Below are positions 23,195-36,329 of a DNA stretch of 64,000 nt, one piece after another. Location of the stretch: positions 1,052,001 to 1,116,000 of the forward strand of contig JAJEKV010000016.1 of the NCBI GenBank assembly GCA_021234155.1. The letters run 5' to 3'. This DNA is from Isoetes taiwanensis (taxonomy: Eukaryota > Streptophyta > Lycopodiopsida > Isoetales > Isoetaceae). A program made the translations under genes and the position numbers. Each line of letters opens with the position of its first letter. Position 1 is the stretch's first letter. The notes under the pieces are model-generated. The model was not told the origin of the DNA. It did not search any database and saw only the letters and a program-made list of their open reading frames with translations.

Positions 23195-23960
23195 CTGTAT
23201 AGCCACTTTGCTAGCAGATTTTCGTCATTCAACTCTTTTGAATAGCTCCATGTCTTATCATAATTTGCAATGCCTATCCAATGATGTGCTTGATTGTCAT
23301 AGACCAACCATACTTCAAGCTTAATGCCAAGTACTTGAAGGATGGTCGTAATGGGTTTGGTTTTGGGCATTCTCACCTCATAGAGGCGTGTCTGGGATTG
23401 TATTCTCTGGAAGGCAGTGACCTTCAGGTAATATATCCCCTAATAAGCTGTGAATCAATATGTAATAAACAACTTATTTAAATACCAGTTAGAATGAATA
23501 ATTTCCTCTTACCTAAATAACTGAAGAAGACTATTGTTGCTCCATCGGCACTTATGTTGGGAATTATTATCAATAAGCATGTCGATAAACGTGAGATTTT
23601 AGAATTCGGATACAATGGCTTGCATGCCTCTGTATTCAATGCCATTGTTGTATCTAACATTTGTGCATTTGGGTTGGCTTGTCCATCAACCGGTAGAGCT
23701 TCGTTTGTTGGAAAGAACTGGCGAATAACGTCTACTACACCAGGCTCCGGAGCAAAATCTTCATGTAAGAAGTATCAAATTCCTACACATTAAACATAAA
23801 AATCATTTTCAAACAAACAATAATGGATACCTAAATAATAAATTGCAGTTACCTCAACTTCTTCAATGTATACTCCATTAGCATTCATGCTCGAAGTGGG
23901 TGCATTCGTACACCATCCTTATGATAACCCCCTCCCTCAAATGTCAAAAGTCAGTTGTCT
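23195..23960 (-). CDS. Unrecognised multi-exon gene candidate
   Basis: Minus-strand blocks with plausible splice sites: one ending MNANGVYIEEVE at a GTAACT donor (about 23850-23960), an exon of about 23513-23790 (APEPGVVDVIRQFFPTNEALP ... ADGATIVFFSYL, donor GTAAGA), and an exon of about 23195-23375 (VRMPKTKPITTILQVLGIKL ... ENLLAKWLYR, donor GTATAA). Codon texture looks protein-like, but a stop lies just after one acceptor and no start or end is fixed. I do not recognise the family. It may be a pseudogene. Confidence 0.35.
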
Positions 23961-24359
23961 ACTAACAACACACTCTTTGCACCAGCAAAGTGCCTTTTGG
24001 TCGAAAATTTTATCGTTTGGATCACTTTCATAGGAGGAAGATGAAGATGAGTTGCACCTATACTCATCAAAATTTAGCATATAAATTTTTAGAATTTTAT
24101 ACATGACTCTAGTTGACTCTAGATAAATACCCTTCTATGTTAATGAGCATCAAATAAGAACTATCGATGAGCATCAAATTGTAATCAAAAGTACCATGGC
24201 AATTGATTCGTAATGATATTTAGAATAAGATAATATTATTGATTATTAATCAATACTTGGATGGAGTAATATGAATTTTTTTTACCCAGTAGTTGATTCA
24301 TGTTGACAACAAGTTTCATCATTTAAATTGTAAACCATGATGCCTGTGGTAACCATTAA

Positions 24360-27300
24360 GAATAGAATAGAATATGATTTTATCGTCCACGGAGACCAAC
24401 TGGCCTATGGGACCCAAGTACAAAGAGAGAGCAGCAGGCGTATTACTACCAGGATTAAAAAACCCCCGCCCCGAAGGGTTTTCGGGGGGAAAAACCTTAG
24501 TAGCAATAAGGATACTGACATACTGCACAGTTATATACATAATCACAAGTACAGCTGAGGTTAATGTCGGACAGAGGGGCATAACTGAGTCCGCGTATCC
24601 ATTACCTCCCGGAGGTACGATCCCAACAAGCTTACAGAGGCCGTGCTCAGTAGCTCATGCAAGGCCTGATGGGGCACAACTAACCGAGCATACCGAGCCC
24701 GGATATCTTGGGCGCCGGACAGGCACGGAGGGGCGTGACTTTCATCCTCAATGGCGCCCGGCTGACAAAGATCGACGGACTCTGTCCTCACGCGGCTCGA
24801 ATCCATCTCCCCTCTCTCAATGCGGAGGTGGTGTGCACTGCGGCGAATGGAAGCAATCACTCTGCGCTTTTTCATGGGTAGATGGGTGCACGTGTAGTGG
24901 TGTGGGCCCTCGTGAGCATGGGATTAACCTCGTTGCCGATAATTTGCCACCTTGACATGTGACGGGGCCTCTCAGATCCCAAAGCTTGGCCATGAAGCAA
25001 GCATCCAAATCTTGCTTCAAAGGCGGCGCATTCCTTCGGTGTATGCATTTGGTTCACATCGTGATACTGCACATTCCATAGCGAGAACCACCGGGCTTGC
25101 TTGTCTTTCAGCCGGGCTTTGAGTCATTGCGGGCCCATCGCCATCATCAAAGCAAGGTTGGGCGGTCGGGCTTCATCCATAGCCACCACCTTACGGAAGT
25201 AAATAATGTGACGTTCAGTATGACCCCTCTGAATGGAAGGAAGCTGTCTCCTGGAGCAAGATCGATATGGGACCGTGGACTTCACTCCCGATGCACGGGC
25301 CAAGAAGGCCTTCGTACCTGCTCTAGATCGTTCCAAGTGGTGCGGGATATCGCCCCCACACTTACGCCCCATAGAGGAGGACCGGTTCAACCAAGGCCAC
25401 GAACAAGTGTGCCCGGTGACCCCATGCATGACTCGCCTTGTGGATCGTTGTTTTGCATTGCATACGAGGGCTTTCCACTGCGGTGACCGTAACGATGGAT
25501 GCATCCCGGTATGTGGTAGTAGAAAACTCAATGCCCAAATACTTATAAGATCGAGCCACCTCCACTACCGCCCACGGTAAGTGAATGAGGGAAGGCGTGG
25601 TGTTGGGGATGATGGGACCAGCGACACCCTTGTCTTGGCCAAGTTAACTCTCATGTCGCTGAATTGGCGAAAGTGTCCAAAGCATCCGGTGGCGTTGCAT
25701 GTCCTCCGGGGTATATGCGGCAGCAGGTCAACATCATCGCGATATATGAGTTGCGGATTATGTGGTGCATCAACCGAGCGCCTCCCCGTGCTTTCACTAG
25801 CCATTCTTCTAGCCTGGTCAATGTACAAGTTTAAGAGCTGCCGGGGATAGAGGGCAGCCCGGCGCACCCCAATGCTACTAACAACGGGCTCCCCGATAGT
25901 GTGAGACGCAACCGAGCAAGCCTCAGATAGTCTCAGATATAGCATTCTCGCAAGTCGACGGGGTCCCTAGTCGTCTCAATCGTCCCACAACTTATCCCGG
26001 GGCATCGCGGTCAAAGCCTTTTGGCGTAAATCCACAAAGCAACAAAGATGCAGATTCTTGCGTTGATTCGGCTATCCTCTATGAGTGTTCGCAGAGTGAA
26101 GATATGGTCAATAGTAGAATGCCGGGCGGAAGCCCACTGCCTGCGTGAGAGCCCGCGACTTCTCCATCCTCTCGCCCAAAGTGTCGGCCGGCCGCCAAGA
26201 ATCCCGCAAGCAACTTGGCAAAGACGTAACCGACCATAATGGTAATGCGATAGTTGGTTGGGCGTGGGGGTCCCCCTCGCTTTGTATATGGGCACAACTC
26301 TACCGGTAGTCCAGTGGGGGGGGGGAAGCCTTCTTGCAATGCCCTGTTGAAGAGTCTTTGTGGAGAACCGGCACCATTGGGGGCCCGCCCACTTGAGAAG
26401 CTCACCGCATACCATCCAAATCTGCTGCCTTCCCGTTAGCGGCGCTGCATGCCCATTATGACATCCCCGGTAATGAATGATTGCTAGGCATGCGGAGGTA
26501 CCGGTGCTTGACTTCCCATTGGGTCATACCGCCGCAAGTATCTCACCCATTGTTCCGGGGTAATATTTCCCTGTGGGGTCGTGCGGGCTTACTCAAGACC
26601 TTTCTCGAAGGTCCTAGGGTGGCGGTCTAGTAGACCAAACATCACATTCTTTGGTGCTCCATAAAGGTACACGGCTTTCTTGGTCTTGAGGAAGGAGCGG
26701 TATTGGACGGACGGCTTCCGCGGGCGAATGGTGGGTCCAAAGACTTGGCGGACCCCCTTTCCAACCCCGACATTCGATCATCGAACCCGGTGATGGCGGG
26801 GAAGGTGGTTGCAGCCCCGGGTGGATCGTCGAGGCGGCCTCTCCCAAAGCATCATCCCCTACCCTCGGAAGGATTTGGTTTAGCCGGGCCTCTGTTGAAG
26901 TGTGGAGAGCTGCGGCACTCCGGCGACTCATGCTCAAAGCATCCTCGCATAGACCGCCGCGATGATCATAGTCCGAGACGCAACCGTGGTACATGGGGTG
27001 TTGGGGCAATGGGTGCTCGGTTGGCACGGCCAATCTATCTGCAAGAACGGGGGCCGATGGTGAAGTCTACTTCCTCGTCAGGCCCTGTGCGGCACACCAA
27101 CTGGCGAAGTGATCAAGTGTAGGCATTGCCCGTCTGCGCTAGCGTAATCCACCACCGGTGCAGCCCCCACGGTTCTCTCGTCTACAAGTGAAGCGGTGGA
27201 GGGCGGCCATCGTCCTGACCCATTGCAAATGACCGGTCAAAGATATCGCCTAGTAATGCGTGATTGTAGGCCATACCGTGTCACTGGCGGTCATCCGGCG

Positions 27301-29465
27301 ACCTTGGCCAAACCATCTCTGCGGGGTCCATTTGCAACACATCCTCGGCTAGAGGTGCGAATTTTGGGATGCGCTCCGCCTTTGTAGGCGGCGCATTGAA
27401 ATCTCCAAGCAACATGACCTTGCCCAATTGTGCAGATTCTTTGTATGTCATCATATAGATCGACATAGGGCTCACGCACCTGCCCACATCCAAGTGCGTG
27501 CGGTAAAAGTTGCTCTCGGCATGTGGGGAAGTAGCAAGCCGCCACAAAGAGAGGGCTGCCATGTTTGTTTCGCACTTTTCGTACCCACGGTATCTGTTGT
27601 GCACATGCGCCTTGCACATGGAGGAGATTGGGCCAAAGCATGCACGGTAGTAACACGCCAATTCCTCCGGTGTCCTCATTTCCCGGTGCACTCATTGAAG
27701 GCGAATAGCGCTGGTATCGGCAAATCAGGTAGCTTGTGACCGGCATGTTCCCATGTTTCCATGAGGAAGATAAGGTCCATGTCCATGGCGACGGAATTGA
27801 GGAGATCCCCCCTTCGCCATGGAAAGCCCGGCAATTCGGAAACCCGCCGAGGCACGATCCCTATTTAGTGGCATGCACGCCACTTCAGGTCCAGTGGTAG
27901 TGGTGGTCCTGTGGGAGTGGAAGATGTGGATGCATGCTGGCCGGGGCCCCCTCGAGGGGACTCGAGGGGGCGGAGTGCTGCATCCCCTGTTTGGTTTGCA
28001 CAATTCCCGCATCCTTCCCGGACCAGCCCCGCCCCTCCATGTCTGCGGCGGTCCACGACTTTGGCCAGCTCACGCCTTGGTCTCTTTCTTGTCTTTGGGG
28101 TCAAGTCGGGCCAACGTCTGAGCCGTGCCCTTCAACTTCCTCCGCCTTGACGGGATGGCCACCCGCCCGCACGCTTGTGAAGATGACCACACGGGGCGAT
28201 CGGTATTTGAATTCCATGACGACTTCGCCTTTCCAATGGTCACAGTCTTTGGGAACATCATCCGGTCCAAGATGTCGGTGCGGAGCTCGGGAAGTGAGAT
28301 GTTCTCCCGACTCCTCCGTCGGCCTCTCGCACTACCACATTGCGGCTCCTGGCGTCTCTGTTCACGGAGTTCGGCGGGGCCGCACTGTGTGTTGGTTGAG
28401 GTGGGTGAGGCATAGGCGTGGCGGCGGCGCTGGGTGGTGGCGGCCCGGCGTGTCGATGTGTCCGCGGCATGTGTTGCGGTTGGCGCTCGTAGGTTGGTGG
28501 GTTCGCGGGGTTGGTGTGTTCTTTCTTTGTGGTTTTACGTTCTCCGAGTCGGAGCTCAGCTCTTGCGGGATGTTGTCATGTCTTGCCATCTCCCACGTGC
28601 AATGGCGAGTTGCTCATGTGCCTCGGCACGGAGGCCCTTGCCTTGCCGGGCAGCGGCACAACCAAGGCTCCCCGTAGCTCCCGATCCGTGCTAAATCCTT
28701 ACTCCGAAGAGCTCACTTACGCCTTTGGCTAGCTTCAAAGCGGCACGGACTCCTTGTCTCCGCGGTGGCGGCCTCGCAACCTCGGCAGGAGGGGGCACTG
28801 TGCTCCTCGTGCCGTGGCCTTAGCCTCCTCAACCTCGGCACGGATCAGAGCGGAGGGTTTCAGTGTGTCTCTGCTCTACCCGGTTCTGTCTGCGTCCCGG
28901 CTTCCATAAAAACGCCAACATGGTGTCTACAGCCCCTCATATCGCAAGCTCCTGGCGGTATTCTTTGTCTATCAAATTGTAGCAAGTGGATGCTATCATC
29001 GCTTTTGTCGTGACGCGATCCTCAATTACGTGATTCGCCGCTTTTTCGCACCAATTGCACGCACAACATCCAGAGATGTTATGTTCTCCACCTCGTCGGG
29101 AGGCGCAAGGCGTGCAGCATTGGCCTCAACCCGCCCGTGCGGATCGCGGCTCCAAGGTTGGCCCGGATTGCCTGTGTGGCCCTTTGTCGGGTCGACTGGG
29201 CCTTGGCTCGGGCCTCCCTCTTCATGGAAGACGTCTCTCCCTCTGCCCGAGGCCTCTTCCTTGGTGGCCCCGCTTCATGGTCTTCCCCAGAGGGCTCTGC
29301 CTGCGTGGGGTCAACCGGTGGTTGGTGTGGTTGGGCCTTCCCAGGATGGATTGGTGTGGTCTGAGGTAGCTCACCAACCAAGTGTGGGTCCACACACGGG
29401 ACTGTGTCTGTGGCCATGACTTGGGGTATGACTTGGGCCACGACAACCGGCTGCCACAAAAACCC
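24360..29465 (-). mobile_element. Decayed GC-rich LINE (endonuclease and RT)
   Basis: Reading down the minus strand: a Pro/Arg-rich leader region (29460-28000), then APE endonuclease pieces (METWEHAG-like near 27750, GIGVLL, LFVAACYFP and VMLLGDFNAP near 27420). RT pieces follow: TGRVVPIYKARG and TIDHIFTLRTLIEDSR (26350-26060), FVDLRQKAL...PR (26030), LFNLYIDQ-like and QLIYRDDVDLL (25870-25720), then SYKYLGIEF (25540) and VEPVLLYGAE (25370). Order and spacing fit a single LINE, but frames change constantly. The 3' end at 24362-24500 has a short tandem (TTCTA)n tail rather than poly-A and a GC-rich hairpin. The block is much more GC-rich than its surroundings. Clade (RTE-like or other) is not decided. 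Confidence 0.75.
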
Positions 29466-30345
29466 CTAGCACACAGCCCGGAAAAGTGCAGATTTGAGCA
29501 CTAAAACAAAGACAAGCATGCAGGTATCATACATTGTTGGAAAGCTCTCTGAACCAGCTTTCCAGCAAGCTCAAGCACATGAAAATCTGACACCGTATGT
29601 GAGAGATACAGTCCGTGGAAGTGTCTACCGGTTGCCACAGGAACCCTAGCACACAGTCCGGCAAAGTGCCAATTTGAGCACAGAAACAAAGCCAAGCATG
29701 CAGGTACCATACACCGTTGGAAAGATCTCTGAACCAGCTTTCCAACAAGCCCAAGCACATGAAAATCTGACACGGATGTGAGAGATATGACCGATCAAAA
29801 ATTCTGCAACAAGAAGGCGAGACCAATCGAATACTTACTAAAACATACGCCAATCCCTATATTGGTGTCGGACTTTCATCAACAACACCATCAGGAATTA
29901 GGGTATGAATTAGTAAAACATTCTCGCAACCTTCAATAAGAGTACAACGCACACCTTTCAACACCGCATGGCCAAGGCCAACAACGGCATCAGGCGAGGG
30001 CTATACTTCTCAAAGAAGGAAGAAGAAGGGCTGCCACAAAAACCCTAGCACACAGCCCGGAAAAGTGCAGCTTTGAGCACGGAAACAAAGACAAGCATGC
30101 AGGTATCATACACCGTTGGAAAGCTCTCTGAACCAGCTTTCCAACAAGCCCAAGCACATGAAAATCGATGGCGGATGTGGGAGATACGGTCAGGTGTAAA
30201 GTGTCTGGGTTGCCCACGAAACCCTAGCACACAGCCCGGAAAAGTGCCAATTTGAGCACAGAAATAAAGCCAAGCATGCAGGTACCATACACCATTGGAA
30301 AAATCTCTGAACCATCTTTCCAACAAGCCCAAGCACATAAAGGAA
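29451..30345. repeat. Four 181-bp monomers with an internal hairpin
   Basis: Units start near 29451, 29632, 30031 and 30210; the two pairs are separated by about 240 bp of unrelated sequence. Each contains CCTAGCACACAGYCCGG, AAGCATGCAGGTAYCATACA and an inverted repeat GTTGGAAAGC ... GCTTTCCAAC with an 11-base loop; unit 4 has weaker arms. Lying at the 5' end of the minus-strand LINE, they may be its promoter monomers, or an independent satellite. Confidence 0.75.
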
Positions 30346-30520
30346 AACCTAGATTGACCCAAAAAAAAAGGAACCTCCATTGCAAAACTCGATGCCTTCA
30401 TGCGCATCTTCAAGCTGTTGGAATCGAATAAGACGATTCTCCTGATCCCTCGGTTTAGGGTTTTCATCATCTGAAGATGAAGATGAAGATGAATGTGATA
30501 GAGTCATGGCAGTTGTAGAC
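30346..30520. repeat. Short A-rich and GAAGAT microsatellite region
   Basis: An A9 run near 30360 and a (GAAGAT)n tract near 30473-30492. No gene. Confidence 0.5.
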
Positions 30521-33220
30521 TAGTAATGAAAGAAACTGGAGATTTTATTTCATGCAGTATAGAATCGGCCGTTGAAGCAGCAGAAGGCCATTGCAAACAT
30601 GCTCAACAAATTAATCTGTACATTTGGAAGCAGAATAGAATCAATTTACCAGATTGCAGAAGGTCGTTGCAAAATTTAAGGCTACGTCATTGGCCTTCCA
30701 TCTTTGTATATCAGCCATATTTCAGCTCAATCTTGAAGCCCATTTCATAGCTAATGGGGATTATGGATGATGCACAAAGAAGTGCCAAGGATAAGGATGT
30801 GAGATGGGCTCTATTAGCAAGCAATCTAGAACCCTTTCTAGATCAAGTAATACATCTATGTCCATGAATTGGCCCATTACACAAGAGGCTCTCACCCAAT
30901 CCTAGAGTTTGGAACAAATTGCATTTCTTATGCAACTCTATTGAGCCTTGGGACTAAATTTTGGGTGCCGAAGACTCCAAAGGAAGTAAATGAAGTGGCA
31001 AAAGCAAAAGAAAATCCATTGAAGCATCAACTTCCAACATACATTTGGATGAACAAATATAAGATTATGGACATGAACAGGAGGGTGATCAAGGTGGAAT
31101 GCGTGTTGTTCTAAAATTCTCTCAAAGAAACATGTATTTTTCTTCCACTTGTTGCTGATTTATTTGCTAAAATTTCTATTTTTATTGAAGCAATTAGATC
31201 TGTCTATGCTTAATTCATGCAGCATAATATAAGATTGAGAAGATAAGATAAGTTAGATTTGTCTATGCTTAATTTGTGCAGTATTCAAGATTCGGATTCT
31301 TGCAGCCTGCTATAGACTGCGAAGGCATGATATGCTATTTTTGTCTGTGGTTTCTGAATTCTGCATGTAGCCGGCTACAAGAAGATCTGTTTTTTATTCT
31401 CTAATTGCAGGTTGCATCCTAATTTTCTTCAATCCTTCAATTGCGTATTACCAATATCCCTGGCATCTTCCTGCAAATAGAAGTAGCTACTCTGCTTACA
31501 TTTCTGAAGAGGATGTTAGATCTGGCAAAGTTAATGTAGTGCAAATGCTTAAGAAAATTACTCTAGATCAAAAACAGGAAATCAGAAGCAGAATCATTCT
31601 TTTAAACAAGCATATGCTGTCAATTATCCATCAATTTTAGGCTGATAATTTACGCTGCCACATATGCGGCTTCTGCTCGAGGCGAGACTTCACAAGTATC
31701 CAGACTTTTAACTTTGCAGAATTGGATGTCCGATCTAGGGAAGGTAAGTAGCAAAATCTCAAGTTCACTGTTTTTTTACTGGACCATCATGTTTTGGATA
31801 GGTTTGCATGAAGTTTCCAAAAGCTTGGTCTTTCAACATTTTATGGGTAGCATCTTTCAATATCTTTCAGTTTGGTCTTTCAATGTTATAGTTTTTTTTC
31901 CCTCTTTGAGCAGCCTTTATCTACTGAACTATGGCAATATATAGGCATCGAGAGGCATATCTGCATTTGAAAGCCTTTTACATATGTTTTAGTATTTCTA
32001 ATATTTTGAACTATCAGGTCTGCGTTAATGGAGGCGGGCATATCTATATGGATAGTGCAGGAAAGAAATTTATGAACTCAGCAGCAGAGTATATGAGATT
32101 TCATTGCCATGACATCCATCAAATATGGCCAAGAGTGAAGAAGAGCCATAAGGCGCGTGTAATTGATGAGTTAAAGGTGCATTATAGTGTTGGGTTCTCT
32201 AAGCGTGATGTGTTAAGAAAAACTTGATCAGCGATTGAATCATTACGAGTTAGTAGATTGCTTTATTAGATAGCTTGATATAAATCTTTCTTATAAATTT
32301 TGCTTGTGAATTTTATAGGAACTAAGTTGAGTAAGGAAGTAAGAGAAGATTTTAGCATAAATCATCCCGATGAGGTAAGACAAGATTTCTAGAACTTGTT
32401 ATAGAAGATAGCAAAAAGGTATATGTTCTTTCTCTACGAGCTGCTGCTGCAAGGAAGAAGAAGCAAAATATAAGCCCTGGTGGAGGTGATTACTCAAAAT
32501 GAAATTTGTAAGTGGCTTTTAAATGAATGTGTGTGTGTTTATTGACTTTAATTCATCAAACAGTTCGAGCACTATTGTGGCTATCCCACAGACTTACAAC
32601 TTGATGAGATAAAAGAGGCAGGTAGTTTTCAGCAATGGATCAAAGATCAAGAAGTCTCGGATAAGAGGGTATATTTCATTTATATACATTGTCTTTTATT
32701 TTTTATATTCACGTTGCTGTTGTGGTTTATGCTTAGTATGATGCAAGGGATTTTGTAGGCAAGGATGCCACAAAATGCACCTTCAAATCCAAAATGGTTT
32801 CTGATAAGGTACATCTATAGATATATTTTCTTGCATTGCCAATTCAATTGTCTCTTTATAGCTTAATTTAGATCTCTTCCTTTGTCTATGAAGGAAAACA
32901 AAAATATTGATGGACAACAAGAAAAAGATGAGGACGACGCTGAGACCTTAGAAGATGAGTTAGACATAAATGGTCTAGATGAAGAGGTAAAACACAATTG
33001 AAGTTTCTGATTCACGAAATTTCATTTTTTTTTTAACCTTTTATTGTTGCTATACAGGACAAAGAGAAAGAGGCAAGTGAGAAGGAGACAAGTGTGTCAT
33101 CTGATAGTGATGGCAGCATTAATTCATCAAATGCATCACATAAAAGCTACTCAAGTAGCAAAGATGAATCTGAAGGATCACGAGTAAGACTATCACCAAG
33201 AAAAAAAAGCATGCCATGAT
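30520..33220 (+). CDS. Unrecognised plus-strand multi-exon gene or pseudogene
   Basis: Best-supported exons: 31641-31743, with a TTTTAG acceptor and AAG|GTAAGT donor, encoding LRCHICGFCSRRDF (CxxC-rich); 32018-32175 (NGGGHIYMDSAGKKFMNS ... ARVIDELK); about 32320-32374 (KLSKEVREDFSINHPDE, donor GTAAGA); about 32565-32668 (EHYCGYPTDLQLDEIKEAGS ...); 32893-32987, acidic; and about 33060-33220, Ser/Glu-rich, ending RLSPRKKSMP and TGA. The upstream part (30526-31114) has two frames broken by stops. Basic/helical sequence plus an acidic C-terminus suggests a nuclear protein, perhaps transposon-associated. Joins do not all keep phase, so some exons are missing or the gene is dead. Confidence 0.4.
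31181..31290. repeat. Short duplicated intronic block
   Basis: TTAGATCTGTCTATGCTTAA and TTAGATTTGTCTATGCTTAA, both followed by TTYRTGCAG, repeat about 70 bp apart. Confidence 0.6.
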
Positions 33221-33349
33221 ATTGCTCGCAAAATATACCTGCGATGTGGAAAACTTGAGCTTGAGCTGTCCACTTCAAATCAAGCCTATAACTCTTGAGC
33301 ATATTTGATTTTAGTTTGATGAATATGCATTTTCAAATTTCTATGTTTG

Positions 33350-33941
33350 TTTTTTTTTTTTTTTTTTTTTTTTTGGTAGGCAAGCTATTTATATTTTATA
33401 TTAATAAAAACAGAAATACACAGGCTCTCAAATAGCCAGGTTATCGTTTATAACAGTTATTATGTTCCGCGATTAGCGGAGCAGCCTCCACAAATGAAGG
33501 TAAACGGAACGTCCACCAATGGTGACCATATCTGCACTTGATCATACCTTACTCTTCTTCGCCAATTGTGGCCCAAGAGGTAACAAAGTATTCGTAGAAG
33601 CCACGTATCCAACCAATTTTATCGAAATCTCTATCATAGGAAGCTCCGTATCTCCTTCTATGTGATATTCCCATTAGAGCTATTTCAAAATTGAAAGATG
33701 CAACAATCCGCTTATAATCTGGTAGATTCTGTCCTATAGACACCTCACAGCGATGCTTCCACACACACCATAATGCAATGGTGGTCATTGACATGCTAAC
33801 CTTAGAATGTGCTTTAGTCAGGATCTGAGGCCAGCTCAAGTCTTGTGGGTCTAAGGAAAGAATCGGCATGGCCCAATTCCAACATTTTCTGATTTTAATG
33901 CAAAAGAACATATGATCTATCCCTTCCTCTACTAGACACCC
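33350..33941 (-). mobile_element. 5'-truncated L1 LINE with 12-bp target duplication
   Basis: On the plus strand a T run (33350-33374) is the poly-A tail of a minus-strand insertion. Frame 33911-33549 encodes the tail of an L1 ORF2 (CIKIRKCWNWAMP ... TIALWCVWKHRCEVS), parallel to the C-terminus of the L1 at 48.3-50.3 kb. Perfect repeats TTTCTATGTTTG at 33338-33349 and 33942-33953 are the target duplication. It lies just 3' of the 30.5-33.2 kb gene. Confidence 0.88.
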
Positions 33942-33953
33942 TTTCTATGTTTG

Positions 33954-36265
33954 CTTCGCAAATTGTGTGTTCCATAATTTGAATATCAATGTAAAGTTTT
34001 TTTGGATATTTGAATTCACTTAGAAAACTTCAAATATAGGTTTAAGTTAAATACAAAAACTCGAAAATTCAGAAATCAGAATAAATAGAAATAAAAATTG
34101 AAATCAAATAAGAAATAAAAATGAAATAAAAAAATTTAAGATTTTAAAAATACAAAAAACACTTTGAAAAAGAAAACAAAATAATTAATTACAAATATAA
34201 AAATAAAGATGAAAAAGAATTGCAAAATGTTATTAGAGATGACAGTATTGAAGTAAAAAAAATATTATACTAGGGACTATACTATTGGACCATTATAAAG
34301 GTTTGTAATATGACTGTAAATGTGATGCTAGTTATGACTTTAGAAATGATGTAAATTGTGATATTACGTTTTTTATTCACTCTATGACCCTATACATGGT
34401 ATTATATTTGGTATAATTATGACTTTATAAATGATGTAAATTGTGACATTATATTCGATACTATTTGGTATACTCTCTGACCATATTCATGATATTATAT
34501 TTGACACTATCAATGTTGACTCTTTAAGTGATATTATATGGGGCATTATTGATGAAAATATAGTTGATACTAGCCATGGTACAAATGTTGACATAATAGA
34601 TGCTGTTAGTTATAACACTAAGCTGGTATTAATGGTGAGACAATATTATGTCATGGTGGATGACACAATCAATGATATTAATGTTGACGTTACAACTGAT
34701 GTTAACAATGACGATATCATTGATCATATTTCATCAATGAGTTTATGCATTCATTGTGTCAACTTTTTAAAAATTTTCAAAACATGATTATAAGTATAAA
34801 AATGACGAAATTGATGACTTAAATTGCCTATCCTCTTACAGTGATATGCAAACCAATCATGTTGTGCCAGTGAAGCTTGTGAAATGATATTTCTAAGTCG
34901 AGTTCATGCGAAAAGCAAAGAGAGTCAAGTCCAAAATGGCAGCTCAGAGAGAAAAAAAGACATAAATGCATTATTTGAGTAAGAGAGTCGGAAAAAAGAA
35001 TGCAAACTTTCAGAAAGAAAAAAAAAACAAAAACAAAGCAAATGAATGAAGACAATAAATTGCTTATTTTATTATCGTAGCTTATTATAATAAAATTTAA
35101 TAGCTTTATATTAAAAGTTAATATGTGAACCACGTTTTTGGAAGAATAATATTTTCCATAGTTACGTTCTTGATATGGATTCTCGTTTAGCATTAAGAGC
35201 TATGCAATAAAGAAAAGAGTCTTTGGCCAAGTCTTGAGGTGCATCGTTATTTTGGAAAGAGCTTCTATTGTTATTGGATCTTCCTTTTATAGCCACGCCC
35301 TTCAAAATTTTCTCAAAATTTGATCATTGAGGTGGTCCAATTCTTATAACATTGTAGAAGATCATCTTGCAATAATGTATATGAATTCAATATGTTGTGC
35401 CTTTATTGGCACATAGACTTTGACCTAGACAATATAAATAATGTCTTTTACATGAAGAATTTGCATGCCCACTTCAATAGTATGCTGTTCAAATTTAAAG
35501 TTATTCATCTATATGATTACGCCCAAAACAACACAATCACTGAAACATCCAATATCAAAATATTGCTATTTGCAGAACATTAGTCACAATTTTTATTCTA
35601 CTTATTTAGGTTCAAAAATCTCTTAATTGGGTTCAAAAATCTCTTAATATATAGACATGAAGCTACGTGCTTGGCAAATTTAAATCTTTCTACAGACGTT
35701 TGTTTTTCCTCAGACTTAAATCTTTCAGGTTGAGGGGCATATTACTCTAGAAACTTAAATATTTCAAGTAAGCAATATCATTGCAATTTTATGTCAATTT
35801 TTCAGGATTCATGTCACCATGTCATGTTGAAGGCCATATAGCACAAAATAGAAGAATCTAGCATTTATGTATGAGCGACTTCAACACATATATAATATAG
35901 ATGATGCCATTACAAACATGCTAGATGATTCCATAATAAACGCATAAAAATGATGCATTACTAAGTTTGCGTAAGAAATTCGAAACGGTATGATGATGCC
36001 CCCAAATAGCCATTCTAAATACCTATTCATTTAAGTGCCAAATCAGTTTTCATGGTGATACTAAATAAAATAAAGATGTATTTTTCAATTCTTACTTCAT
36101 TGCATATTTTTTGTGCTCATGGCATCTCCTAGAAGAATATCCAAGCGCGTATATAGTTGTTGTTCCTTTTTTTGTTCGAAAACACTATAAAGCTATCAAG
36201 TGTTTCTGAAATGCTTAAGGGATAGATCAAATTGGATCGCATCATTCATGTAGAGCAAAATTTGT
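33954..36265. other. AT-rich intergenic stretch with low-complexity DNA
   Basis: No gene recognised. Around 34300-34720 degenerate repeats of GATATTATATTTG / AATGTTGACA type create a spurious low-complexity frame rich in D, I, V and N. Two copies of TTCAAAAATCTCTTAATT lie near 35610 and 35634. Confidence 0.5.
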
Positions 36266-36329
36266 GTGCATTTCCGAGCAACATGGTTAATTATTTTTTT
36301 TATGTGGACCCTGGTTTCCAAAATTCATC

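Noticed and set aside
27819-28694. Long plus-strand frames in the GC-rich block (up to 247 codons)
   Set aside because: High GC leaves few stops; the minus strand of the same block carries ordered LINE motifs.
34443-34787. 114-codon Asp/Ile/Val-rich protein
   Set aside because: The frame is a by-product of degenerate GATATTA-type repeats.
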